From contig JAJEKV010000114.1 in assembly GCA_021234155.1 (NCBI GenBank), positions 1,760,224 through 1,824,223 of the forward strand: 64,000 bases of DNA. The letters run 5' to 3'. The translations under genes and the position numbers were made by a program. The notes under the pieces are model-generated. The model worked only from the letters and a program-made list of their open reading frames with translations. It was not told where the DNA came from and made no database searches. This document shows positions 36,122-45,089 of the stretch, piece by piece (the stretch's first letter is position 1; every line of letters begins with the position of its first letter). Origin of the DNA: Isoetes taiwanensis. Lineage: Eukaryota > Streptophyta > Lycopodiopsida > Isoetales > Isoetaceae.

Positions 36122-36172
36122 CATATGTCACCACATGTGGTGAAACACATGTGGTGAAACATGTGGTGAACC
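36122..36172. repeat. CACATGTGGTGAAA short repeat
   Basis: Four near-identical CATGTGGTGAAAC words, including one CACCACATGTGGTG palindrome, occur within 50 bases. This is another patch of the element-wide motif, between the two gene blocks. Confidence 0.7.
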
Positions 36173-36487
36173 CGGGGCATGTTACATCAGGGACATCAAA
36201 ATACAATTACATATTACATCAGAAGCAAACATATTACATTGAAACAAGGGACATCAAAATACAATTGAGCATGGAATTGAGTTTCTTATATTATTCCCAA
36301 ACAAGGCAAGACACAACAACATATTCAAAATTTCTGAATCATTTCCTAACCTGTAAGAATGTGTTCAACTATTCTTCATCAGACATTAGAGGTAATTTGA
36401 GATCTCCTTTTGTCCCCATAAGAATCCTCCAATAGAATGAGTACTCTACATCAAACCGCAATTAATGCAAAGATAATAACTTCATTA

Positions 36488-36785
36488 CTGTCGTTTTTTC
36501 CCTATAACTTTTGATCTACTCATGAAAATGTTGCGGCGTTTGTTGCATTAGATGCAGAATGAAAAGATCTTTCAAGTGATATATGGTTATGATGTATTTC
36601 AATACAAATCATATATGTTAACCTTAAAAAATATGGTTTTTTGCTCTTTTCTTATATATTTACATCCCAAAAGATATAACAATGGGTTGTCATTAGAAAG
36701 ATCTTGAGGAGACGTAATCCATTACTACAAAATCGTTCGAATCGAAGTTTTTGATCAAAAGTTATAGTAGAAAGATGACACCGCA
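36488..36785. repeat. Inverted repeat of about 100-bp arms
   Basis: TATAACTTTTGATC near 36502 pairs with GATCAAAAGTTATAG near 36753, and AAAGATCTTTC near 36566 pairs with GAAAGATCTTG near 36697. Similarity between arms is patchy but ordered, giving a foldback of roughly 300 bases. The interior is AT-rich. It may be a MITE inserted in the larger transposon. Confidence 0.5.
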
Positions 36786-37059
36786 AAAGTTAGTTAGAAC
36801 TGCATTACACTATCACGCCACATAATACCGGAATAAAATACAATCGGAGCTCTTCTCTTATTGGACAGCTTTAAAAAGTCGATGTGGCTTTTTAAGCATC
36901 CCTTAATGGGACAAAATGAGATCTCAAATTACCTCTAATGCATGCTATCTTCATCGATAAAACCCCTCGCAAGTTTTCTAGAATCTTTTCCTCATCCGCC
37001 TGTCTAGCCTCAGAAACAGCCGAGCACCTTTCTTGATCTGCTGCATGGGAACTCGAATA

Positions 37060-40000
37060 GCACAAATTTGAGTAGAGAATACAAGTGACTTTGGCCGCTT
37101 GTCAACAACTCATACATCACCTTGACCGAGGCTTCTTTCTATAGTAAATGCCTCCACAACGGTTTCACCTCTCATAAACAAGTTTCCGCTCGCTTGAAGT
37201 CATTTTCAACTTCAAATTTTGGCTTGGTGCATAGCAACATCCAAAATACGTAATCCTCCTCGCTCCCTTTAGGTGCAGAAACGCAGCTGCTCCCTTCTCT
37301 AAGTGCTTCCGCAAGTACATTTGCCAAGGTTGAGTATAGTGGCCTGTAGACTTGGCGGTCTCTTCCACATCCGCATGAACATTGGAGGATGGTTCAACGA
37401 CTACAAGGTCCCATTCATCTACATACAATTCGTTCTCACACATGTCCCATTTTCCATCCAAACAATTGTCGCAAAAACATGATAGCTTTACGGTATGTAG
37501 CCAGTGTTGGATTTCCCCGCTTTCAATCCATGGACTGAATGAATTTGCCCGTTTCCGAATTGTCTCTCTGCACCCCAAGCCTTTTTCCCCGTTGATATCC
37601 TCGTGTTTTATTTCCCGTAAGTATCTCCTCGAACTTTTCTTCCATTTTCACCCACTCAGATGTACCACATTGAAATTGTTTCTCCGCAATTTTCACCACA
37701 TCATGGGCATTATCTAGTTTAATGTCGATGTTTAAGTCGAGACCTCGTATCCATCTTTTCAATTCTGGCCGCCTTCCCATCATGTTCACCTTTTCCATGG
37801 TTTGATCCAAAGAAGTTCCACATCATGTTGACCTCCTCGTATCACAACCGTACCTTCCAACAAAAATAAAATGATCCGCCGCTTTGAATTGTGATGCGCC
37901 ACTATCCGAAAATACATAGTGCTGTTTGGGGACATTGCCTTTCTGCTTTAAGTACTCAAAATGTTTCATAAAACAATGTTGAACAAAAAGAGTGTCATGT
38001 TCCCTATCATCCGACACATAGTAGTGTGTTTCCTTCTCAATGGTGTCTGTCTGTGGATCAACCCGATAGGTTATTTGAACAAATATAGTTATCTGGTTGT
38101 TGACCCAGCAAGCATGGACCTAACTTCATTCTCGCTCCTTAAAAGTATAATTCTCTGCGAAGTCAACCACGGATAGGTAAGCATCTCCAGGCAAGTTATC
38201 AAGGAGTTCTTTGTACTGGCCTGCCTGCCACTTATATCTGAAGTTGTGTAAAGGAAAATTTGGAAGCTTCTCCAACATTTTGTTCACCAGTGGAAGACTT
38301 GCAATTTCATTGTGTTGGTGAAACGAGCTTAGACTTCTTGCGCCATCTCCGAATACAGCTTTTTTTTCATAGTCTAGGTATTCCCACTTCACCATGCCAC
38401 TATCACTAGATTGTTCATGTGGGCGTATAGGGAACTTCTTAATCCCACACTCTTTACACTCACCCGTAATGCATTCCCTCTTATGGTAAGGTTGGAAGCT
38501 AGTTTTCTCACATAAAATTCCCCGCCATGCACTTTGTGCTACTTATTTTGTATTCGGGCGCCCAGATTCACCATATATATGTCCTCCTGCAAAGCTGACA
38601 AGTGCAACTACGCTTTTTGGGTGCTTAGTTCTCATACTATTGAAGCCATCTATTAGCATCTGCATTCTAACATGGTATATACAAGCAAAGAACTATTGAA
38701 GTCCTTTAATTTTACAACAAACCATGGTTTCAGCTTTTCAAACATCCTCCTTTGATCATAACACTAGGATGTTCCGCCTTGAATTTCCTGAACAATTGCA
38801 ACTGCAAGGAAGATAACAAGGTGATCAAAGATATTTATTGCACACTACATTTTCCACCACACTAGGCACCACATAGCATATATATATTATGTATATTCAT
38901 CTTACACCTCCTTATTCACCACACTAGGCACCACAACGCGCATATATTACATAATTTATTGTACACCATATTTTTCACCACACTAGGCACCACATAGCAT
39001 ATATTACATATATTCATCTTACACCTCCGTTATTCACCACACTAGGCACCACATAGAATATATTACAAGATTCATTTTACACCATATTTTTCACCACACT
39101 AGGGCACCACACTAGGCACCACACTCGGGCACCACACACGGCACCATACTAGGCACCACACTAGACACCACACTAGGCACCACACCATGTTATTCACCAC
39201 ACTAGGGACCACATAGCATATATTACAAAGATTTATTTTACACCATGTTATTCACCACACTAGGCACCACATAGCATATATTACAAAGATGTATTTTAAA
39301 ACCATGTTATTCACCACACTAGGCACCACAAAGCATATATTGACAAAGATTTATTTCACACCACGTGCCTCACCACAAAGAACCACATATCACAAGCAAT
39401 CACTAACCACATATCACATACCACATTAACAATAAAAATGTGGTGAAGATGAAGAAATGAAATAACCCTGTGATTCTTCCGAGATAGTGAGGGCATGATC
39501 CTCTCTTTACATTTCGCTCCAATCTTCAACTTAACATCCTTTGCATTTGAGAGACCCTACTGCTTTCGGTCCAAAATTGCCGCACAAGTTCTATGACGTA
39601 ATTGGGAATTGCATCCGCTCTTCTAACTCTTTTGTACAAAACCCATTTCCCCTTTGCAATCTATCTCTTCCCTCTTCAATTTTGCTTTGGTAAGATTCCT
39701 AGGATGAACACCCAGCCAGCTTACCAAAACCCCGAGCAAAGATCGATAGGATTAGCACTTTCTGATTAATGCTTCCTCTTACGGCCATAGCAAGGCAACT
39801 ACTCTTGGCGCTAAACCGTCATTGCTGTTAGACTTCTTCACAAGTTGAATGGAAGCCCCGAGGTTGTTTTTCCACAATGCTCTTGGCTTGCAAATCTTTC
39901 ACTCTTCGCCAAGTCTGGTCCATTGTGTCATCCCCAGATAATCTAGTAAAACCTCTTTCTTATCATTTGTTAGACAAGCCTTTAGTGGTGCTATGAAATG

Positions 40001-40215
40001 AAGATAACAATTTTAATACCATCCGACGCCTAGTAGAGGCCGCTCGTGGATCCTCCTCCGCTGATGCAATTTTTGCTAATTCTTCTTTAGCTTCCCTTTG
40101 TCTTTTCCTTTGGCGCCTTTTATGATCCCGTTCTTGTTCCGGAGTTCTCTTTCTCTTACCAGGTGCTCCGGTTTGAGATTTTAGGCAGATTTGCTTCCAA
40201 ATTAAATGATTGAAG
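37060..40215 (-). pseudogene. Transposase-like protein, decayed, of the 12-kb transposon
   Basis: Read leftward, fragments give: a basic N-terminus (KRKRTPEQERDHKRRQRK, near 40160); blocks RKSR..AIPNYVIELV near 39610; a zinc-binding-type region with ACIYHVRMQMLIDG near 38670 and GECKECGIKKF near 38460; then an open core. The core has VDFAENYTFK (Asp codon 38162-38164), ITIFVQITYR, SDDREHD, a long helix, YVFSDSGASQFK (Asp codon 37904-37906) and SNHGKGEHDGKAARIE near 37790, which supplies a Glu. This D...D...E order, with DFAENY and HGKGxHDG, matches a transposase-like family I recall from seed-free plants and some animals but cannot name with certainty. The C-terminus has CFCDNCLDGKWDMC near 37450. 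Multiple frameshifts separate the pieces; an intron holding the 60-bp array likely splits N-terminus and core. Confidence 0.65.
38856..39440. repeat. Tandem array with ~60-bp unit, CACCACACTAGGCACCACA
   Basis: Seven to eight long units share TTCACCACACTAGGCACCAC, AGCATATATTAC, then AAGATTTATTTTACACCAT. In the middle (39090-39190) the short word CACCACACTAGG is repeated without the spacer. It lies between the N-terminal and central transposase fragments and is free of open frames, so an intron is the likely setting. The CACCACA word is the reverse complement of the TGTGGTG motif elsewhere in the element. Confidence 0.85.
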
Positions 40216-40429
40216 GTATGAACCGGATTGATCCACAACCGGATTAAAGCGCCATAGCCGCAAAGCCGTGAAAGGCGCGTGGGTCGTGGGTTTAGAAATC
40301 GGGTTCCGTGGAGATTGGAATGGGACCGGGTGGCGAGGAAATTGGAATGGGACCGGGTATGAGGAATTGGGTTGTTGCGGTTCAAGAAATGATTGAATCC
40401 GCAAGGCATATGCACTAGGCCAAAACAAA

Positions 40430-40523
40430 CATTTAAAATCGCACCACAAATTTGATATCTCCCACCACATTTTTAGGGGGACAGGGGACACCTGTGGTGT
40501 TCCACTACAACATGCTTTCACCC
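40430..40523 (-). repeat. Right terminal inverted repeat of the 12-kb transposon
   Basis: The outer 26 bases are the exact inverse of the left end. Inside them CACCTGTGGTGTTCC, CCCACCACATTTTTAGG and CACCACAAATTTG give further GTGGTG motifs at depths like those of the left end. The AAA at 40524-40526 matches the AAA before the left end. Confidence 0.85.
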
Positions 40524-40526
40524 AAA

Positions 40527-40776
40527 CATCTAATTGGCCATTCTAACGTCGTAATAGGGTAATAAAGTGCCATGAAATGGCTAATCTGCGTAGTTTGTAG
40601 GTAAGGCATCCTATTCAAACCGTCAGTCGCATTTTGCCCGAATGTGTAATTTGTGGCCAAAATGACCCCAGGGAACCACTAAAATTTTTGCTGCCACTGG
40701 CTTATCTAGCCGGTCAGGATATGTTGCAGTGAATCGCTGGTTGAGTTGTTGGTGTTGCAAGATAGGAGGTTCATCA
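40527..40776 (+). mobile_element. Right part of the copia 5' LTR
   Basis: This 250-base segment lies between the DNA transposon and the copia primer site and ends in CA one base before it. It is too short and lacks a TG start, which supports the view that its beginning lies on the other side of the transposon at 28333. Confidence 0.45.
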
Positions 40777-40777
40777 G

Positions 40778-40789
40778 TGGTATCCGATC
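40778..40789 (+). promoter_or_regulatory. Copia primer-binding site (tRNA-Met-like)
   Basis: TGGTATCCGATC differs at a few positions from TGGTATCAGAGC, the complement of the initiator tRNA-Met 3' end used by most plant copia elements. It sits one base after a CA and 128 bases before the gag-pol frame, as expected. Confidence 0.6.
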
Positions 40790-40917
40790 TTATTGAAGAT
40801 TTAACTCACACTCAAGGCTTTCAGGTATTCTATATTTGAAAATTTTAGAGTGAGGCTAAGAAACTTTGAAGTTGATTTTGTTTACTGGATTTATTGGAGT
40901 TGAAATCTTGAAGTAGT

Positions 40918-41631
40918 ATGGCATCTAATTATGGAGTATGTTATTATTGTCATGAAGCTGGACATAAAAAAATTAATTGTCCAAAATTGAAAGAGATATT
41001 CTGTTATAATTGCGGAGGATTGGGACATACCTTCGTTAGATGCTCTAATCCTAAAAAAATTGAACAATATGGACGTCAATCATCAAGGGGTATTGATATA
41101 GCTCAAAAAATGGATGCAGAACAGAATTTTGAGAAGCAAGAAGATAATCAAGCGGTAAAATCATATATTTTGTCAACTTATGAGATTAATGAATGCTTTT
41201 TTAATCATAAGGTTGATGAATTCATAATTGACAGCGGTGCTGAACGATTAGTAGTTAACTCCGCTAAGTTTTTGACTAATGTTTGTCCCAGTAAATTCAT
41301 GAGCCATGTGCAGTTGGGAAATGGAGACTTGCAGGAAGTAACTGGCAAAGGAATGTTGCAGTTATTTGATCTCCATGGGAATAGCGTTGATGTTGGTAAT
41401 GTTTTGTGTGTTCCGGGTTTGCACAAAAATTTGATTTCCGTCTGTCAATTAGTTGATTTGGGATATGAATTAAGGTTTGACAAAAAGGTTTGGGTTTTGC
41501 TTGATGGTGAATTGAAGTTTCTTGCAAAGCGAGTTGGCAATCTGTTTGAGTTCCCAAATAATGACTTGGAAAGTGTGAATGTGTTGGAAGTCACTAAATC
41601 CTCAACATGGCACAATAGGCTTGCTCATACG
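40918..41631 (+). pseudogene. Truncated copia polyprotein: zinc knuckles, protease, GAG-pre-integrase
   Basis: The frame starts at ATG 40918. Two CCHC zinc knuckles come first: CYYCHEAGHKKINC (residues 7-20) and CYNCGGLGHTFVRC (residues 29-42). They bind the element's RNA. Around residue 102 FIIDSGAERLV is the aspartic protease active site (DSGA), which would cut the polyprotein. Near residue 236 TWHNRLAH is the start of the GAG-pre-integrase motif (normally LWHxRLGH). The frame ends abruptly there because a gypsy-type LTR begins at 41632; ten further codons are LTR sequence. The N-terminal capsid part of gag is also missing upstream, since only about 130 bases separate the primer site from the knuckles. 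Integrase, reverse transcriptase and RNase H are not in the window. Confidence 0.9.
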
Positions 41632-41769
41632 TGTGACGTTCCAAAGACAATATACGCCCCGTGACGATATTGTATCGCCACGCCACGCCATTACACGCCA
41701 CCCCGATTGGCGTGTACCCAACGATAAAATAAGTGGGTAGCCCCTAGGGGGCAACTTGCTAAGAATGTG

Positions 41770-41950
41770 CATTAGTATTAATGTGCACATTTTCCAATGT
41801 ACACATTAATGTGGGCACACATTTCCATGTGGCCACTTGATGCCAAGTGGGCCATACCCATAGGTGCAATTAATGTGCACATTTTCCAATGTACACATTC
41901 ATTAATGTGCACACATTTCCATGTGGGCACATTTGGCCACCTAGCCCTTA
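41770..41950 (+). repeat. Imperfect tandem duplication in the LTR U3
   Basis: TTAATGTGCACATTTTCCAA, TGTACACATT, AATGTG and CACACATTTCCATGTGG recur in the same order at about 41779-41834 and 41872-41927. GTGCAC and TGTACA cores make several short palindromes. Such duplicated U3 segments often serve as enhancer-like elements. Confidence 0.7.
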
Positions 41951-42020
41951 AGGGCAAGTGGGCCCATTTCCAATTATCCCACATGCCAAAAGGGGATAAT
42001 TGGAAACCCTAGCCAACCCC

Positions 42021-42034
42021 CTTGCCTATATAGG
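42021..42034 (+). promoter_or_regulatory. TATA box of the long LTR
   Basis: GCCTATATAGGG is a clear TATA element and is also palindromic. It lies about 390 bases into the LTR, a usual place for the U3/R border. Confidence 0.6.
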
Positions 42035-43307
42035 GTTGGAAACCCTAGCTAACCTAATTTTCGATTTTAGGGCTTCAGAACTCTGTTTTGGCTGCCTCAA
42101 CAAATTAAAACCGCATCCCGTGACTCGACCGGGAGAATTGCATCCTTAGTTTCTCCGGGGTTCGAAAGCTTCAGCAGGATGGTCGAGCTCCAGTCGAGGA
42201 GCCCCTCAAGGATCGGTATTTGGTCAATTAGATAGTCTAAACCCTATTTTAGTCATTGAATCAGAGGGTTTAGCCTATTAGATTGGCCAATGAGCCCTCT
42301 AGATCTCTAGATAGCGATTCTAACCAAAGAACCTAACTCTATGTTGTAGATTAGATTTAGTTCTTTAGTTCTCTCGGAAGTATGTGGATGATGCATCTCT
42401 ATGAACTCCTTTGTATTGGGAAGGGGGTAGAGACCTAAAGGTTTGTAGTTGATGCTCCTAGAGTAGCCTCTCTAGCACACTCGTATATGCGGCCAGGCAC
42501 AAGAGCCACACCTGGTTGTGGGTGAAGGGGCCAGACTGGCTTATAAGGAGGTTCATGTTCTGACTCTTGAACGACCCCTATGGTGTGTTAGTACTGCCGG
42601 GGGTCACTGTGACTAGGTCTAATGGCTTGCCACTGCGTGTGGGCAAGGCATGGGCTCGACACTCGTGAGGTGGTGAATATGACCTTCCATTGAGTTCAAG
42701 TCGGATACGGGCAGTGGCCCTCTAGTCACCTTGAGTCAGCATTGTAGATCTCTGGAGGGAGAAATCCCTACCTGCCCCATCGGAACTGGGGAGATGTAAC
42801 CTGTGATATAGCCCCTTGGCTATGCATCCCAATGGGCTACGTCGGGTCCCAACACTTTTCAGCCTACTCTGCAAAGTGTGCACAGGAGGGGCGGATGGAG
42901 TGGACAACCCAATGCCATGTTCTTATGCCAGCCAAATCCATTGCCATGAATTCTGTCTGCAATGAACTCTGGAGACCCAAGCTTGTCAGTCCATCCCTGT
43001 GTCTGAGCCTTGGGTAGGATTCCCTATGTGATGTGCTGATCTTTGTCTATGCAGATATGTGGAGGACCATCCTTCGTGATGGTCATATGATGTTGATGTA
43101 TGTGCTACTGACATGTATGTTTACGCTTCCGCAGCTAGGTAGGCCCCCGAGGGAGACGGGTGCAATGACCCTTCCACTCTTCCCACTCGGAACCCGCCAC
43201 GGTTGCGGTGTCATGGAGGGCCCCGTATTAGCATGGAGCTGGTATGGGGATGAACTCCTGCTTGTATAATGATGAGGGGCACCGTGATACGAGTAGGGGA
43301 CGCCACA

Positions 43308-43324
43308 GTGGGTATCGAGCTATG
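43308..43324 (+). promoter_or_regulatory. Primer-binding site of the long-LTR element
   Basis: GTGGGTATCGAGCTATG resembles TGGTATCAGAGCYATG, the tRNA-Met-type site of many gypsy and copia elements, with one inserted G and one lost base. It directly follows the CACA end of the LTR. Confidence 0.6.
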
Positions 43325-43384
43325 TTCTTGGAGACCAAGAGCAAAGCAATCGCCATGTTCCCCGGCACTAACTTGATAGGATCC

Positions 43385-43930
43385 TCAAACCTCGAAAAAA
43401 AAAAAGAAAAATTTTTCTCATTTTTGTAGTTTATGCTAAGCTAGTAACAGCTTAAAAAGAATAGAAACGTAAAAAGACTAAAATTGATGAGCCAACATCC
43501 AAAAGTAGGATGGTCACACGTCACTAGCCAGACGCATTTCTACATTCTAGAAATCGGGCCGGGCGCAACGCGCAGACATTCACTTTGACACCAAAAAAGT
43601 TGTAAATTACAAAGAAAAATATCTTGATAATTCTAAATTTAAGCTAAGAATTAGTAGATTTTAGCATGTTACATGTTAATTTAATAGTGGGTTCCCACCA
43701 TGTCTCACACGCCGCCCGGAGACAGTTTCTAGATTCTAGGAATCGGGCCGGGCGCAACGCGTGAGACCTTGCTTAATTAGGTGTTTTAGATGCCTTAGAC
43801 AACCCAAAAGGTAGTTTAAAAGTTGACCTAAATTGGCCCTATAAATAGAACTGACCCTTCCCATTTTTCCCCGCCCCTTCCCGAGAACTTCGCCAGATTG
43901 TCAAGGCGATCTTCCGGGCGCCAGAGCTCC
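43385..43930 (+). mobile_element. LTR-like promoter block with hairpins (family X, copy 1)
   Basis: After a poly-A-like start (43386-43396) this block holds two GC-rich hairpin repeats (about 43512-43577 and 43702-43767), a TATA box CCTATAAATAG near 43837 and a GCGATCTTCC phrase near 43908. The same order occurs at 56.1-56.76 kb. I infer an LTR because of the TATA box, the paired occurrence and the coding-like sequence that follows. The exact ends are not defined. Confidence 0.5.
43702..43767 (+). repeat. GC-rich hairpin repeat GTCTCAC...GTGAGAC
   Basis: GTCTCACACGC, CGCCCGG, then CCGGGCG and CAACGCGTGAGAC form paired arms around TTTCTAGATTCTAGGAA, itself nearly palindromic. A degraded relative lies at 43512-43577 with the core TTCTACATTCTAGAA. 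Confidence 0.7.
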
Positions 43931-44298
43931 AATCGACGAACCGAAAATGATGGCCCGCACGGCGCATCGCAAGGAAGCCTAGCCAAAGCGATCCTCCAAC
44001 ACCAGCCTACCGCCTTTCACAGATTCTTTCGAACGCCCCACGCCGACGATTCGCCGAAATGAGGAATCGGGTCGGACCGAGCTTACCACACGAGATTTTG
44101 AGGACGAATTTACATCGCCATGGACGAGATCCTCAACGAAATTGCACGGGCAGAGGCGTGAAGTGGGAGCAGCAGGAGCAACACTGTGGGACGCCAACCC
44201 ACGTGAGGAGCAGAGGGAACAAATGCAGAGGAGCAGGAAAGAGAGGAGGAGCAGCCACGCAACTCACCCCTGAGGAAGAGGCCGACCTAGCACTCGCT
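43930..44298 (+). pseudogene. Internal region of family X, left of the Athila-like insertion
   Basis: Plus-strand frames are charged and Glu/Arg/Gln-rich, for example MDEILNEIARAEA after ATG 44119 and EEQREQMQRSRKER in another frame, as in disordered parts of retroelement gag. The region ends at CGCTT, which is duplicated at the far end of the inserted element (55249-55253). It should continue at 55254. Confidence 0.4.
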
Positions 44299-44874
44299 TG
44301 GGGTCCGGGTTCGAACTCCCTGAAGATGCCCTCCGTGAGGACCCGTGGATCTAATGAGAGTCCTGGGACTATGTCACGGGATTTGTCAAAAAGAAGAAAA
44401 GAAGAAAACAGAACAAATGAGAGAAAGGTGATAAGCTTCCTTTGATATCAATGATGAAAATACATGAGCTCTCGCAATAGAGAGAAAACTCAAGGAGACA
44501 AGACTCAAAACTCATCTAAAAAACTTATGAGCTAACTCTACTCATATATATAGTACAATGGCCTTGGGGCCCAATATAGACACTCTGGTGATCTCTGCCA
44601 AATTGCCGACTCGGAAGGAGGCCTGATTTGCAGGAATGTTGGCGTGCCTCTTGAAGTGCCCTCGAATCACTGACGCCGACGCTGGGGTGACGGGTCCGTC
44701 ACTTGTCTCGAGCGGCGCTCTTGTTGATGTACCGGGCTTTGATCAAGGTGGTCTCGCCGCTTAGTCTTCTCAGGAGGCTTGGATGTCTGACCCGTGGTTG
44801 ACCGAGGATCCTTGAGCTTGACTCGTCTGTCAGATGCATGAATAGTCCCCGTACCGTGAGGCATAGGACTAACA
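44299..44874 (-). repeat. 3' LTR of the Athila-like element
   Basis: In the element's sense it starts TGTTAGTCCTATGCCTCACG at 44874 and ends GGACCCCA at 44299. It aligns along its length with 54683-55248. A TATATATA stretch near 44540-44552 would be the TATA box. Near its end it carries a GGTTCGAACYC word, like a pol III B box, seen on the plus strand at 44307-44318. Confidence 0.85.
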
Positions 44875-44886
44875 CTCCCCCACCAA
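44875..44886 (-). promoter_or_regulatory. Polypurine tract of the Athila-like element
   Basis: TTGGTGGGGGAG immediately precedes the TG of the 3' LTR. This is the expected RNase H-resistant primer for plus-strand synthesis, and it fixes the LTR start. Confidence 0.8.
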
Positions 44887-45089
44887 ACGACATTATCGAG
44901 TGAAGAAAAGGAGGAAGCGTTTGAGGGCGGGAAGCCATCGGCTGAAAAGTGATCCTCACGGGAGTGAGGATCGCACCTGCTATGGTACCGGGCTTATGAG
45001 ATCCTCGGGCGTGATTGAAGAGCTTGAGGAGTGTTTTGACCAAAAGGCGGGATCGGCATCTATAAGAAAGCGAGAGGACCATGTCTTCA

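Larger units (their letters stand above)
28506..40523. mobile_element. 12-kb TIR DNA transposon with transposase and accessory gene
   Basis: The left end GGGTGAAAGCATGTTGTAGT continues for 26 perfect bases (28506-28531) and is matched by the inverted right end (40498-40523). Weaker similarity (GTGGTGGGA then AATTTGTRGTG) continues to about 95 bases. Both ends are flanked by AAA (28503-28505, 40524-40526), a 3-bp target duplication. The interior holds a leftward transposase-like gene near the right end, a rightward spliced gene near the left end, one unassigned ORF, and clusters of TGTGGTG/CACCACA motifs. A 3-bp duplication is seen in CACTA/CMC and PIF/Harbinger elements, but the ends are not CACTA and the protein has no Harbinger motif, so I leave the superfamily open. 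The coding parts carry frameshifts; the ends look intact. Confidence 0.82.
41632..43307 (+). mobile_element. Long LTR of a gypsy-type element inserted in copia
   Basis: The segment starts TGTGACGTTCC and ends GGGGACGCCACA, so its ends form an imperfect inverted repeat with TG...CA. It is followed at once by a tRNA-Met-like primer site. A TATA box (CCTATATAGGG) lies near 42026, with plausible transcript start downstream. At 1.68 kb it is in the range of Tekay/Del chromovirus LTRs, whose ends often read TGTGACG. It interrupts the copia frame. Only about 75 bases of the internal region follow before another sequence begins, so this is a 5' LTR left by truncation or nested insertion. Confidence 0.7.

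Noticed and set aside
38856-39440. CRISPR-like regular array
   Set aside because: The spacers are themselves repeats (AGCATATATTAC...), no cas genes exist, and the setting is a eukaryotic transposon.
28506-40523. Assignment to CACTA or PIF/Harbinger
   Set aside because: The 3-bp duplication would allow either, but the ends are GGGTGAAAG rather than CACTA, and the transposase core does not show Harbinger motifs.
43386-43396. Poly-A tail of a LINE or processed pseudogene
   Set aside because: No reverse-transcriptase ORF or gene precedes it; the upstream sequence is an LTR plus primer site.
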